Program-made: the position numbers and the translations under genes
Notes under the pieces: generated by a model
What the model saw: the letters and a program-made list of their open reading frames with translations, nothing else
Databases searched by the model: none
What the model was told of the DNA's origin: nothing
DNA from: Pontimicrobium aquaticum
Lineage (GTDB): Bacteria > Bacteroidota > Bacteroidia > Flavobacteriales > Flavobacteriaceae
Direction of reading: 5' to 3'
DNA length: 64,000 nt
NCBI RefSeq assembly: GCF_005047595.1
Contig: NZ_SUPL01000004.1
Location: forward strand, 62,001 to 126,000
Shown here: positions 18,346 to 27,017 of the stretch, one piece after another
Position numbering within the stretch: position 1 is the stretch's first letter
Layout of the letters: each line of letters begins with the position of its first letter

Positions 18346-19188
18346 TTACTTTTGCCACTCTGCAAGAGATTCTTTGTTCATTTTAACATAATCGGCATTT
18401 CCAGCTTTTTCGGCTGCTGCCAATGATTGTTTTGCCAATGCTATGGCACCTTTTTTGTCACCAGTGGCTGCATAGATCAATGATTGCTGACGTAATTGCC
18501 AGAATTGAGGTGAATCGGTCATGCTCATAGCTTTATCAATCCATTTTTTAGCGGTGTCTAAGTTTTTTCCTTCACTGTAGTAATATGAAGCTGCACCATA
18601 ATAATCGTTAAACCCTGGTCCGCTCATAACGCTTTCAATACCTGCTGATACTTTAGCATCTGTTGGGACTGTAAAAGGGATGGCAACATATGTTTTTTCC
18701 CAAATCATATCTATTGTTGCGCTACTATTTGAAAGGTTATTGATATCAAAAGAAAATGTTTGCACATCAAAAGGAATAGCGTGCACATCAACCGTAGTTC
18801 TGGCTGCTATTTTACTTTCATCTAATGTTTGTGGTGCACCAGCTCCTTGATGTTCTGTATAGAATATAACATCCCATGTGTCAGCATTTGGAATTGTAAA
18901 AATAGCATATGAACCAGCTTTTACAGTTGTTCCTGCAATGGTAACATCGTCACTAAAAGAAATTTTGGTTCTTGCATTGGCGCCTGTTCTCCATATTTTA
19001 CCAAAAGGAACAAGATCGCCAAAAATAACACGCCCTTTCATTGATGGTCTGGAGTACTCAATAGTCACATCGGTCAAGCCTACCTTCTGCTCTATTTTAG
19101 ATGCTGGACTTGGTGCAGGTGTTTGTATTTGTGCATTTACAGCATAAGACGTAGTAAACGCAAGCATTATTAATAGTAATTTTTTCAT
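18346..19188 (-). CDS. Exported DUF2911 domain protein
   Basis: A protein of about 280 residues, starting at MKKLLLIMLAFTTSYAVNAQ (ATG at 19188) with a classical signal peptide cut after VNAQ. An upstream ATG at 19221 would add eleven residues and spoil the signal. Residues 30-170 are a DUF2911 domain (VGLTDVTIEYSRPSMKGR, FGKIWRTGANARTKISFS, GSYAIFTIPN), a family common in Bacteroidota with unknown function. The C-terminal part has TPR-like helices (YYSEGKNLDTAKKWIDKAM, GDKKGAIALAKQSL). It is probably periplasmic. It is separated from the arsenic operon by about 85 bases. Confidence 0.88.
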   Translation of the reverse strand: MKKLLLIMLAFTTSYAVNAQIQTPAPSPASKIEQKVGLTDVTIEYSRPSMKGRVIFGDLVPFGKIWRTGANARTKISFSDDVTIAGTTVKAGSYAIFTIPNADTWDVIFYTEHQGAGAPQTLDESKIAARTTVDVHAIPFDVQTFSFDINNLSNSSATIDMIWEKTYVAIPFTVPTDAKVSAGIESVMSGPGFNDYYGAASYYYSEGKNLDTAKKWIDKAMSMTDSPQFWQLRQQSLIYAATGDKKGAIALAKQSLAAAEKAGNADYVKMNKESLAEWQK

Positions 19189-19272
19189 GTGTGTTTCATT
19201 TAATGTTAAATTGTTAGACACACAAATTTACAAAATCTAACTAAGAATGGTAGCTTCTTATATAAAGCATCA

Positions 19273-20316
19273 TTACTTCTTTAAATAATACTTTTTTCTT
19301 AACCAGAACGCTACTCTAACAAGCAAAATCAAAGCAGGAACTTCAACCAAAGGCCCAATGACACCTGCAAATGCTTGTCCTGAATTTAACCCAAAAACAG
19401 CTATAGATACAGCTATAGCCAATTCAAAATTATTTCCGGCAGCAGTAAAGGAAATAGCTGCATTTTTATCATACGATGCTCCTAGTGCCTTTGACACAAA
19501 AAAGCCAATAAGAAACATAATCGCAAAATAAATAAGTAACGGAATGGCTATGGTCACCACATCCATTGGAATTTCAACAATGAGCTCTCCCTTTAATGAA
19601 AACATCACTACGATGGTAAACAACAATGCTATTAAGGTGATTGGGGAAATGGTTGGTATATATTTTTGAGTGTACCACGCCTCGCCTTTTAATTTCACCA
19701 AAATAAGTCTGCTCAACAATCCTGCTAAAAATGGAATTCCCAAATATATGGACACGCTTTCAGCTATAGTAACAATTGAAATATCAACAATAGCACCTTC
19801 AAAACCGAAAAGTGGCGGAAGCTTGGTAATGAACAACCATGCATAAAAACTATAACCAAACACTTGGAAAATACTGTTTAAAGCTACCAAACCAGCACCA
19901 TATTCACTACTCCCTTCAGCTAAATCATTCCAAACCAATACCATAGCAATACAACGTGCTAAGCCTATTAAAATCAATCCAACCATATAATCTGGGTGCT
20001 CTTGCAAAAATATTAAGGCCAAAGCAAACATTAAAATTGGGCCTACAATCCAATTTAAAAACAAAGAGATAGATAACACCTTAACATTCTTAAAAACTTT
20101 TGGCAGCAAGCTATAATCAACTTTTGCCAAAGGTGGATACATCATTAATATTAAGCCAATAGCTATTGGAATATTAGTGGTGCCACTACTGTATGAATCT
20201 ATATATGTTGTAATAGAAGGGAAAAAATAACCTAAAGCGACACCTAAACCCATGGCTATAAAAATCCATAAGGTAAGATAGCTATCTAGAAAACTTAATT
20301 TTTTGTGAGTTGCCAT
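19273..20316 (-). CDS. acr3: ACR3-family arsenite efflux transporter
   Basis: A 347-residue membrane protein of about ten helices. The segment [18 protein letters not shown] (Cys122) is the hallmark of ACR3 carriers, whose conserved cysteine in the fourth helix helps As(III) pass; [18 protein letters not shown] near residue 290 is the second conserved half. It exports arsenite (and possibly antimonite) produced by the adjacent reductase. Its start lies 5 bases after arsC ends, in an arsR-arsC-acr3 operon. Confidence 0.95.
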   Translation of the reverse strand: MATHKKLSFLDSYLTLWIFIAMGLGVALGYFFPSITTYIDSYSSGTTNIPIAIGLILMMYPPLAKVDYSLLPKVFKNVKVLSISLFLNWIVGPILMFALALIFLQEHPDYMVGLILIGLARCIAMVLVWNDLAEGSSEYGAGLVALNSIFQVFGYSFYAWLFITKLPPLFGFEGAIVDISIVTIAESVSIYLGIPFLAGLLSRLILVKLKGEAWYTQKYIPTISPITLIALLFTIVVMFSLKGELIVEIPMDVVTIAIPLLIYFAIMFLIGFFVSKALGASYDKNAAISFTAAGNNFELAIAVSIAVFGLNSGQAFAGVIGPLVEVPALILLVRVAFWLRKKYYLKK

Positions 20317-20321
20317 ATTAA

Positions 20322-20936
20322 TTATTTTATTTGAGAGAATACATAAAACATTTCAGTAGCAATTTGTATACTGCGTTCGTTATATTTTTCTTCCTGTTGA
20401 GGCGTATTATCAAATACCTTAGGATCTTCATATGTTACAGGAATTCGTTTTTCTGCACCAGCAATAAATGGACAACCTGCATCAGCTTGTGAACATGTTA
20501 ATACTGCTGCGAAATTTGACACTGGATTAAAACTATCATCAAATGTCTTAGAAAAAGCAATTATTGGGCTACAATTATCTTCATACTTGATTAAGTAAAT
20601 AGGATTATTACCTTGAGAAATAGTATTTACCTTAAAGCCAGTGTTTTGTAATGTTTTTACTACTACTGGAAAAAGTGCAGTTGCTTCTGTACCTCCAGAA
20701 TAACATACTACTTTACCAACTTGAAAATAAGCAGCCATGGTTTGTGCCCAAATTTGTGAAAGGTGACTACGACGTGAATTGTGGGTGCAAATAAAATTTA
20801 TATTTGCAGCCTCATTTTTATCACGCTTATCTTGTATAAAATCTACAAGAGGTTGTAACACCGCTTTTCGTTCAATAGGAACACTATTTACATCAAGTGT
20901 TGAAATTAATTTTTCAATAGTAGAAAAAGCACTCAT
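20322..20936 (-). CDS. arsC: Arsenate reductase, low-molecular-weight phosphatase type
   Basis: A 204-residue protein with the phosphatase P-loop CTHNSRR at residues 50-56 (a C-x5-R site), flanked by [17 protein letters not shown]. More cysteines lie near residues 148-155 in [15 protein letters not shown], where arsenate reductases of this fold keep the resolving thiols. The fold and motif fit the thioredoxin-linked class that reduces As(V) to As(III). The protein is longer than the about 130-residue E. coli-unrelated family because of an N-terminal helical extension. It lies between arsR (21-base gap) and acr3 (5-base gap). Confidence 0.9.
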   Translation of the reverse strand: MSAFSTIEKLISTLDVNSVPIERKAVLQPLVDFIQDKRDKNEAANINFICTHNSRRSHLSQIWAQTMAAYFQVGKVVCYSGGTEATALFPVVVKTLQNTGFKVNTISQGNNPIYLIKYEDNCSPIIAFSKTFDDSFNPVSNFAAVLTCSQADAGCPFIAGAEKRIPVTYEDPKVFDNTPQQEEKYNERSIQIATEMFYVFSQIK

Positions 20937-20957
20937 TTTAATATGAAATTTTAATGT

Positions 20958-21290
20958 TTAACAGCAAGTGTCTTGGTTTTTAATATCATGGTCTAAAAAA
21001 GTGTTGAGTAACGTTTTCATATGCTTCCAAACCGCTTCGTCAATACAATAACAAACACTTGTACCTTCAACTTTACCTTTAATCAATCCCAAGAGCTTAA
21101 GTTCTTTAAGGTGTTGTGAAATGGTTGCTTGTGCCAACCCTATTTCTTTTACTAAATCACCGCAAACACAAGTATCTTTCTCAAATAAATTTTGAAGAAT
21201 AGAAATTCGTGCTGGATGTGAAAATGCTTTCATAAACACTGCTATTTCATTTTGTTGCTTAGTAAATATTTCAGTTTTTGATACACCCAT
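20958..21290 (-). CDS. arsR: ArsR-family arsenic-responsive repressor
   Basis: A 110-residue winged-helix protein. The recognition helix region is QATISQHLKELKLLGLI (about residues 54-70), and the metalloid-sensing motif CVCGDLV at 41-47 matches ArsR/SmtB As(III) sensors. A further cysteine lies in TSVCYCID, and two end the protein (DTCC, 109-110). It should repress its own operon until As(III) binds. It starts the operon arsR-arsC-acr3. The divergent gene, tetR, starts 140 bases away; a TATTATTG box on the minus strand at about 21322 could be its -7 promoter element. Confidence 0.93.
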   Translation of the reverse strand: MGVSKTEIFTKQQNEIAVFMKAFSHPARISILQNLFEKDTCVCGDLVKEIGLAQATISQHLKELKLLGLIKGKVEGTSVCYCIDEAVWKHMKTLLNTFLDHDIKNQDTCC

Positions 21291-21370
21291 AATTCAACTT
21301 AATTGTTTCATTGCAATAATACGATAAATATAAATAACAAAACAACAAAAATATCTATAGTGTTAATTAT

Positions 21371-21413
21371 TGTTTAATCTTTACTTTAATATGTTAAACA
21401 TTTTGTATTTTTG
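21371..21413 (+). promoter_or_regulatory. Inverted-repeat operator plus -7 box before the tetR-type gene
   Basis: The 8-base arms TGTTTAAT (21371-21378) and GTTAAACA (21393-21400) form a 30-base inverted repeat with one mismatch. A perfect Bacteroidota -7 box, TATTTTTG (21406-21413), follows 6 bases later. The same layout with the same spacing recurs at 25023-25065, so the palindrome is likely the operator of the TetR-type protein encoded 18 bases downstream. This implies autoregulation. Confidence 0.7.
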
Positions 21414-21430
21414 AGCTATCAATAAATTAT

Positions 21431-22090
21431 ATGATGAGAAAAAAGAAATCAAAATCAAGTTCAGACATAATTGATAACTATATGGATTATGTACTAGAAC
21501 ATAACACACAACCAAAATCTGTTTACAGTTTTGCTAAAGCAAATAATTTTGAAGAAACAGAGTTTTACAAGTACTTTGGAAACTTTGAAGCATTAGAACA
21601 ATCAGTATTTAAAGCTTTTTTTGATAATGCTCTTACTGTTTTAGATAAAAGCGAAGAGTATAAGCTGTTTGATACAAGAAACAAATTACTAAGTTTTTAT
21701 TATACCTTTTTTGAAATATTAACCGCAAACAGAAGTTATGTGGTTAATGTATTAAGCAATAAAACAGATAAGCTTAAAACATTACGCACACTTATAAAAC
21801 TCAAGCAAAGTTTTACAGCTTATATTGAAACTTTAGAAATTTCTCGTCTTGAAGTCAAGCAAGAAACATTAGAGAAAGTACAAGATAAGACGCTTAAGGA
21901 ATCTGCATGGATACAATTAATGATTACCATGAAATTTTGGATAGAAGATACTTCGCCTTCATTTGAAAAAACTGACATATTTATTGAAAAAGCTGTTAAT
22001 ACAAGTTTTGATTTAATTGATATTAAACCTCTAAAAAGCATAATTGACCTTGGCAAGTTTTTATACAAGGAAAAAATGCACATAAACTAA
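21431..22090 (+). CDS. TetR-type transcriptional regulator
   Basis: A 219-residue, mostly helical protein. A basic start (MMRKKKSKSSS) is followed by a TetR-like HTH region at about 15-62 (DYVLEHNTQPKSVYSFAKA, then EETEFYKYFGNFEALEQSVF, which keeps the FYKYF core seen in TetR-family HTHs). The C-terminal ligand domain is divergent. It directly precedes an ABC1-kinase-like gene (stop at 22090, next ATG at 22091) and opens the stress-gene block. It lies under the palindrome at 21371, which is repeated before the folE genes, so it is a good candidate for the repressor of this whole block. The effector is unknown. Confidence 0.75.
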   Translation: MMRKKKSKSSSDIIDNYMDYVLEHNTQPKSVYSFAKANNFEETEFYKYFGNFEALEQSVFKAFFDNALTVLDKSEEYKLFDTRNKLLSFYYTFFEILTANRSYVVNVLSNKTDKLKTLRTLIKLKQSFTAYIETLEISRLEVKQETLEKVQDKTLKESAWIQLMITMKFWIEDTSPSFEKTDIFIEKAVNTSFDLIDIKPLKSIIDLGKFLYKEKMHIN

Positions 22091-23401
22091 ATGAAAACCA
22101 TAGACAAAATACCTACTACAAAAATTCAACGTGCATCAAAGTTAGTTCAAACTGGTGCTAAAGTTGGTGTAAATTATATTAAGTATTATGGTGATAAATT
22201 GGTAAACTCTAATGAAGAAGCTAAAGAGCGCCTTAACCAAAATAACGCTGAAGATATTTACGATGGTTTAAAAAGCTTAAAAGGCAGTGCTCTAAAAGTA
22301 GCTCAAATGTTAAGTATGGAGAAAAGCATTTTACCACAAGCCTATGTTGAAAAATTTTCTCTTGCGCAATTTTCAGTACCACCTTTATCTCCTCCTCTAG
22401 TACTTAAAACATTTAAAAAGTATTTTGGAATGCTACCAAATGAATTATATGATACATTCAACGCAACTTCTGTAAATGCTGCTAGTATTGGTCAAGTACA
22501 TAAAGCATTTAAAGATGGGAAAAAACTTGCTGTGAAAATTCAATATCCAGGAGTTGCAGAAAGTATCAGTTCAGATTTAGCTTTAGTAAAACCCATGGCT
22601 ATTAAAATGTTTAATATCAAAGGCAAAGATTCTGATAAATATTTCAAAGAAGTTGAAGACAAATTAATTGAAGAAACAAATTACATTTTAGAAGTTTCAC
22701 AGAGCAAAGCAATAGCAGAAGCTTGTAAACATATTCCAAACTTAGAGTTTCCTCAGTATTACGAAGACCAATCCTCAGAGCGCATTATTACAATGGATTG
22801 GATGCATGGTGAACATTTATCTGAATTTGTAGCACACAACACAAATCAAGAGTTATCAAACAAAATCGGACAAGCGCTATGGGATTTTTACATGTTTCAA
22901 ATGCATAACTTAAGAAAAGTACATGCCGATCCTCATCCAGGAAATTTTCTAGTATCAAAACAAGGCAATTTAATTGCTCTTGATTTTGGCTGTATGAAAG
23001 CAGTCCCAGAAGAATTCTACATTCCATATTTCGAATTAGCCAAAAAAGAGAACATAAATAATCCAAAAGTATTCAGAGACAAAATGTTTGAACTTGAAAT
23101 TTTACGTCCTGATGATTCAAATGAAGAGCTAGAGTTTTTCTCTAACATGTTTCATGAAATGTTGAGTTTATTTACACAACCTTTCCATGTGGATACGTTT
23201 GATTTCTCAGATGCAGAATTCTTTGGAAAAATTGCTGAATTGGGGGAAAAATATAGTAAGAATACTGAATTACGTAAAATGAATGGCAATAGAGGTTCAA
23301 AGCATTTTATTTATATCAACAGAACCTTTTTTGGATTGTATAATTTAATGTTTGATTTAAAAGCGAAAGATATTGAAATCAACAATTTCAAAACTTTATA
23401 A
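22091..23401 (+). CDS. ABC1/UbiB (AarF) family kinase-like protein
   Basis: A 436-residue protein with the ABC1 kinase-like fold. The A-rich loop segment is LKGSALKVAQMLSMEKSILP (residues 62-82). The invariant catalytic region RKVHADPHPGNFLVSKQGNLIALDFGCMK (about 274-302, quoted here in parts: HADPHPGNF and ALDFGC) provides the DFG metal-binding aspartate. UbiB-type proteins support quinone synthesis or lipid homeostasis and bind ATP; many lack classical kinase activity. The gene abuts the tetR-type gene with no gap, so they are co-transcribed. Confidence 0.9.
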   Translation: MKTIDKIPTTKIQRASKLVQTGAKVGVNYIKYYGDKLVNSNEEAKERLNQNNAEDIYDGLKSLKGSALKVAQMLSMEKSILPQAYVEKFSLAQFSVPPLSPPLVLKTFKKYFGMLPNELYDTFNATSVNAASIGQVHKAFKDGKKLAVKIQYPGVAESISSDLALVKPMAIKMFNIKGKDSDKYFKEVEDKLIEETNYILEVSQSKAIAEACKHIPNLEFPQYYEDQSSERIITMDWMHGEHLSEFVAHNTNQELSNKIGQALWDFYMFQMHNLRKVHADPHPGNFLVSKQGNLIALDFGCMKAVPEEFYIPYFELAKKENINNPKVFRDKMFELEILRPDDSNEELEFFSNMFHEMLSLFTQPFHVDTFDFSDAEFFGKIAELGEKYSKNTELRKMNGNRGSKHFIYINRTFFGLYNLMFDLKAKDIEINNFKTL

Positions 23402-23538
23402 AACCTACATTAGTTATTAAGTACATATAAATCAATTATACTATTCTAGTAATTGGAAATATTATTAGAATTAGATAATTATCCTATACCATATTTAAAT
23501 AAACGCATTAACTATCAAAGGCCTAAATAATAAACGAA

Positions 23539-24960
23539 ATGAAAATTCTTGTAACAGGAGCAACAGGTTATATTGGCAAACGGCTAATTCCACTATTAAT
23601 CAATGATGATCATAATGTTGTTTGTGCAGTTAGAGACAAGTTGCGAGCAGATAAAAGTTATGTAGAAGAGGACTTAATTGATATTGTTGAAGCCGATTTT
23701 TTAAAACCTGAAACACTTAATAACATTCCTAAAGACATTGATGTTGCTTTCTACCTAATACACTCCATGTCTAATTCTTCTAAAGACTTTGAATCTCTTG
23801 AAGAAAAGTGTGCTATCAATTTTAAAAATCAAATAGAAAAAACTAACGCAAAACAAGTTATATACCTTAGTGGAATTACCAACGAAGATAATTTATCTAA
23901 ACATTTACAATCTCGTAAAAATGTAGAAGACCTACTCGAATCAAACGGCTATGGATTAACTATTTTCAAGGCTGGAATTATTGTGGGTTCAGGAAGCTCA
24001 TCTTTTGAGATTATAAGAGATTTGGTTGAAAAATTACCATTTATGATTGCTCCAAAGTGGCTAAATACAAAAACACAACCACTTGCCGTTAGAGATGTAT
24101 TGACCTTTCTACATCGAAGTGTTGGGCGCAAAGAATTATATAACAAATCATTTGATGTTTTCGGTCCTGAAGTTTTAACCTATAAGCAAATGTTATTACA
24201 GTTTGCAAAAGTTAGAGGCTTAAAACGATATATTCTAACCGTTCCAGTGATGACGCCAAAGTTATCATCTTATTGGCTGTACTTTGTAACCTCTACATCA
24301 TACAAACTAGCCACAACTTTAGTAGATAGTATGGGAGTTCAAATTATTGGCAAACCAAGTGATATAAACCAATTATTAAATGTAAAACCAAAATCCTACA
24401 AAGAAGCAGTTGCCTTAGCATTCGAGAAAATCGAACAAAACAGTATTATCTCTAGCTGGAAAGACTCAATGATTAGTAGCGGACGATTGAGAAAAAATTT
24501 ACACAAGTATATCAATGTACCAACTTTTGGTTGCTTTACAGACTATAAAGAGAGACAGGTTCATGATACAAAAAAAACACTAGACAAAATCTGGAGTATT
24601 GGAGGAGCAACTGGTTGGTATTATGGCAATTTTCTTTGGAAAATAAGAGGTTATATTGATAAACTTTTTGGAGGTATTGGTCTACGTCGCGGAAGAACAA
24701 GTCCTACAGATCTAGATGCAGGAGATGCTCTCGATTTTTGGAGAGTCATTTATGCCGACAAAGCACAACAAAAGCTTCTTCTCTATGCTGAAATGCGTCT
24801 TCCTGGAGAAGCTTGGTTAGAATTTAAAATTGAAGATGGTTTACTTAAGCAAACTGCAACATTTAGACCTCGTGGTCTTTGGGGAAGACTCTATTGGTAT
24901 AGTGTTTTGCCGTTTCATGGGTTTATTTTTAAAGGAATGATTAAAAATCTAGCCAACTAA
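23539..24960 (+). CDS. NAD(P)-binding SDR-type protein with DUF2867 tail
   Basis: A 473-residue fusion. Residues 1-300 form an extended SDR/NmrA-type Rossmann domain (LVTGATGYIGKRLIPLL at residues 4-20, plus FYLIHSMSN and YLSGITNED). The C-terminal part (about 330-470) is the DUF2867 domain (GATGWYYGNFLW, SPTDLDAGDALDFWRVI). This architecture occurs in stress- or light-linked clusters of marine bacteria, and the substrate is unknown. A 137-base gap separates it from the ABC1 gene, and about 110 bases separate it from the TIGR03643 gene, where a second operator lies. Confidence 0.85.
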   Translation: MKILVTGATGYIGKRLIPLLINDDHNVVCAVRDKLRADKSYVEEDLIDIVEADFLKPETLNNIPKDIDVAFYLIHSMSNSSKDFESLEEKCAINFKNQIEKTNAKQVIYLSGITNEDNLSKHLQSRKNVEDLLESNGYGLTIFKAGIIVGSGSSSFEIIRDLVEKLPFMIAPKWLNTKTQPLAVRDVLTFLHRSVGRKELYNKSFDVFGPEVLTYKQMLLQFAKVRGLKRYILTVPVMTPKLSSYWLYFVTSTSYKLATTLVDSMGVQIIGKPSDINQLLNVKPKSYKEAVALAFEKIEQNSIISSWKDSMISSGRLRKNLHKYINVPTFGCFTDYKERQVHDTKKTLDKIWSIGGATGWYYGNFLWKIRGYIDKLFGGIGLRRGRTSPTDLDAGDALDFWRVIYADKAQQKLLLYAEMRLPGEAWLEFKIEDGLLKQTATFRPRGLWGRLYWYSVLPFHGFIFKGMIKNLAN

Positions 24961-25022
24961 CCTCCTTTTTCATTATTAAAATTATTAAATAGGATTTAAT
25001 TAAAATCTTATATGTTAAATTT

Positions 25023-25065
25023 TGTTTAATCTTAATATTAAATTATTAAACATTTTTTATATTTG
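25023..25065 (+). promoter_or_regulatory. Second copy of operator plus -7 box before TIGR03643-folE
   Basis: A perfect 8-base inverted repeat, TGTTTAAT (25023-25030) and ATTAAACA (25045-25052), is followed 6 bases later by the -7 box TATATTTG (25058-25065). Size, spacing and much of the sequence match the element at 21371-21413. The first possible start codon (25070) lies only 4 bases after the -7 box, so transcripts may be leaderless. Confidence 0.72.
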
Positions 25066-25069
25066 AATA

Positions 25070-25341
25070 ATGAAGATTAAAATCATAGATATAGACAGAA
25101 TAATAGAAATGGCTTGGGAAGATCGTACCACTTTGAAGCTATAAAATTACAATTTGGTCTTAATGAGCAAGACGTGATCAACTTAATGAGACGAGAAATG
25201 AAACCTAGCAGTTTCAAAATGTGGAGAGCAAAAGTACAAGGAAGAAAAACAAAGCATCAAAAACTGCGTGAATTTGAGAAAGGACGATTCAAATGTTCAC
25301 GACAGAGACAAATATCAAATAACTCTATTTCAAAACGCTAA
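25070..25341 (+). pseudogene. TIGR03643 family gene, broken by a one-base frameshift
   Basis: The upstream frame from ATG 25070 reads DRIIEMAWEDRTT, matching the conserved N-terminus of the TIGR03643 family, and hits a stop at 25144. The next frame continues with FEAIKLQFGLNEQDVINLM and later KPSSFKMWRAKVQGRKTKH, the rest of the family. The two join if one T is added to the TTT run at 25132-25134; without it only a 75-residue C-terminal piece from ATG 25114 can be made. The gene is a small helical protein of unknown function that is often found near photolyase genes. The lesion may be a sequencing error, a young mutation or (less likely) recoding. Confidence 0.8.
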
Positions 25342-25389
25342 CGTGCTTTGTTTTAAGTTTAGAGTACTTAAAAACAGCACACTAAAAAG

Positions 25390-26094
25390 ATGAATATGAA
25401 TACAACAGATGTAACTAAAAATAAAAGAATTGGCCATAAACTAAATGGTTTTACTATTGATGACATTGGTAATGATCATTTATATACTGGACTTGAAACT
25501 CCAATGAAATCAAACGCTTTCAAAATATCTGATGAAGAAAAAAAGCAAAAAATAGCCATTTTGTTCGAAGAAATTATGGATGTAATGGGTTTAGATCTCA
25601 CTGATGATTCATTAAGAGGCACTCCTGAACGTGTTGCTAAAATGTACATTGATGAAATATTTTCAGGGTTAAATCCAAAAAACAAACCAAAAGTCGCCTT
25701 ATTTGATAATAAGTATCAATACAATCAGATGTTGGTTGAAAAGAATATCACTTTGTATTCCAATTGCGAACATCATTTTGTACCAATTATTGGAAAAGCA
25801 CACGTGGCTTACATATCTTCAGGAAAAGTCATAGGACTATCAAAATTAAACAGAATTGTTCAGTATTATGCTAAACGCCCACAAGTACAGGAGCGTTTAA
25901 CAAATCAAATAGCAAATGAGCTAAAAACCATTCTAGAAACCGAAGATGTGGCTGTAATTATTGATGCTAAACATTTATGCGTGTCTTCAAGAGGCATTAA
26001 AGATGATACATCAGCAACAGTAACTACATATTATGGTGGACACTTTAATACTGTCGAAAAAATAAACGAATTACATAACTATATAAACAATTAA
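25390..26094 (+). CDS. folE: GTP cyclohydrolase I
   Basis: A 234-residue enzyme that converts GTP to 7,8-dihydroneopterin triphosphate, the first step to folate and tetrahydrobiopterin. The zinc ligands are visible in SNCEHHFVPI (Cys126, His128 and His129) and HLCVSSRGIKD (Cys197). The GTPER-like segment RGTPERVAKMYIDEIFSG is at about 76-93. Length and motifs are standard. Inside a photolyase-containing cluster it could supply the pterin/folate antenna chromophore of photolyase, or a second pool of pterin; this is inference. Starts at 25390 or 25396 are both possible (MNMN). Confidence 0.96.
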   Translation: MNMNTTDVTKNKRIGHKLNGFTIDDIGNDHLYTGLETPMKSNAFKISDEEKKQKIAILFEEIMDVMGLDLTDDSLRGTPERVAKMYIDEIFSGLNPKNKPKVALFDNKYQYNQMLVEKNITLYSNCEHHFVPIIGKAHVAYISSGKVIGLSKLNRIVQYYAKRPQVQERLTNQIANELKTILETEDVAVIIDAKHLCVSSRGIKDDTSATVTTYYGGHFNTVEKINELHNYINN

Positions 26095-26097
26095 ATT

Positions 26098-26328
26098 ATG
26101 GACTTAATAAACAAAGCCCTAGAATTTGAAAAGCAAAAAAGGCGTAGCTTATCTACAAGCGATAGAGTTAAAATTTCAAGAGAAGCCAAATCATTAATAT
26201 TAGGTTTAAACGAAATTTATAAAGAGAAAAAAGATGCAAAAATCATGGATATCATGAAGCGTTTAACTGTTATTAAAAGAAAGATAGAAAAGCGCCTTAA
26301 AGGACGTCTACTTACTGAGGCTTACTAA
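26098..26328 (+). CDS. Small basic helical protein of unknown function (76 aa)
   Basis: A 76-residue, strongly charged protein with no membrane segment. Helical stretches KALEFEKQKRRSLSTSDRVK and KKDAKIMDIMKRLTVIKRK are followed by KIEKRLKGRL. It begins 3 bases after folE ends and its stop codon is followed directly by the ATG of the SDR gene, so it is fixed in the operon. I do not recognise a family. A nucleic-acid- or protein-binding role would fit the charge, but nothing shows it. Confidence 0.7.
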   Translation: MDLINKALEFEKQKRRSLSTSDRVKISREAKSLILGLNEIYKEKKDAKIMDIMKRLTVIKRKIEKRLKGRLLTEAY

Positions 26329-27012
26329 ATGAAAACGATTATTGTTGTAGGAGGAAGTAAAGGTATTGGTAATGCACTAGTTAAGATACTATTACATGAA
26401 CATAAAGTGATTAATATTAGTAGAACTAAACCAGAAATAACATATGAAAATTTAGAACATTTTTCTTGTGATGTTATTGCTGATGATTTACCTAACATTG
26501 AAAAAGCAGATGGCTTGGTATATTGCCCTGGGAGTATTAATTTAAAACCAATATCAAGACTTAGCATTGATGATTTTAAGAACGATTTTGAAATCAATGT
26601 TCTAGGTGCTGTGAAGGTAATTCAAAAATACCTTAACACACTAAAACAAGGTGATAAACCATCTATTGTTTTGTTTAGTACAGTTGCTTCAAAACTTGGT
26701 ATGCCATTTCATGCAAGTGTTGCTACAGCAAAATCAGGTGTTGAAGGCTTAGTAAAATCGTTAGGAGCAGAATTAGCGCCAACAATTAGAATTAATGCTA
26801 TTGCACCAACAGTAACAGATACTGAATTGGCTTCAAAACTGTTACGTAACGATAGAATGATTGAAAACATAACCGAGCGACACCCTTTGAAAAAATATTT
26901 AAACCCAGAAGAAGTAGCCGAAATGGTTAGCTTCTTATTATCTGACAAAACAGCATCAATTTCTGGTCAAGTATTTGAAATGGACTGTGGTATTGTAAGT
27001 TTTAAACTATAA
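26329..27012 (+). CDS. Short-chain dehydrogenase/reductase (SDR)
   Basis: A 227-residue classical SDR. The cofactor loop is GGSKGIGNALVKILL at residues 8-22, and NVLGAVKVIQ lies mid-chain. The catalytic Ser is in LFSTVASKLG, but the usual Tyr-x-x-x-Lys is replaced in the HASVATAKSGVEGLVKSLG stretch, where Ala precedes the conserved Lys region; catalysis may therefore be atypical. The final DKTASISGQVFEMDCG segment is typical. It lies between the 76-residue gene and glutathione peroxidase in the stress operon. Confidence 0.85.
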   Translation: MKTIIVVGGSKGIGNALVKILLHEHKVINISRTKPEITYENLEHFSCDVIADDLPNIEKADGLVYCPGSINLKPISRLSIDDFKNDFEINVLGAVKVIQKYLNTLKQGDKPSIVLFSTVASKLGMPFHASVATAKSGVEGLVKSLGAELAPTIRINAIAPTVTDTELASKLLRNDRMIENITERHPLKKYLNPEEVAEMVSFLLSDKTASISGQVFEMDCGIVSFKL

Positions 27013-27017
27013 ATTTT

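Noticed and set aside
25128-25136. Programmed -1 ribosomal frameshift in TIGR03643
   Set aside because: The site lacks the X-XXY-YYZ slippery heptamer in the needed frame and no downstream stem or pseudoknot is evident.
25114-25341. Treating the TIGR03643 C-terminal frame as an intact short gene
   Set aside because: The conserved N-terminus lies just upstream in the other frame, so this is a broken longer gene, not a complete shorter one.
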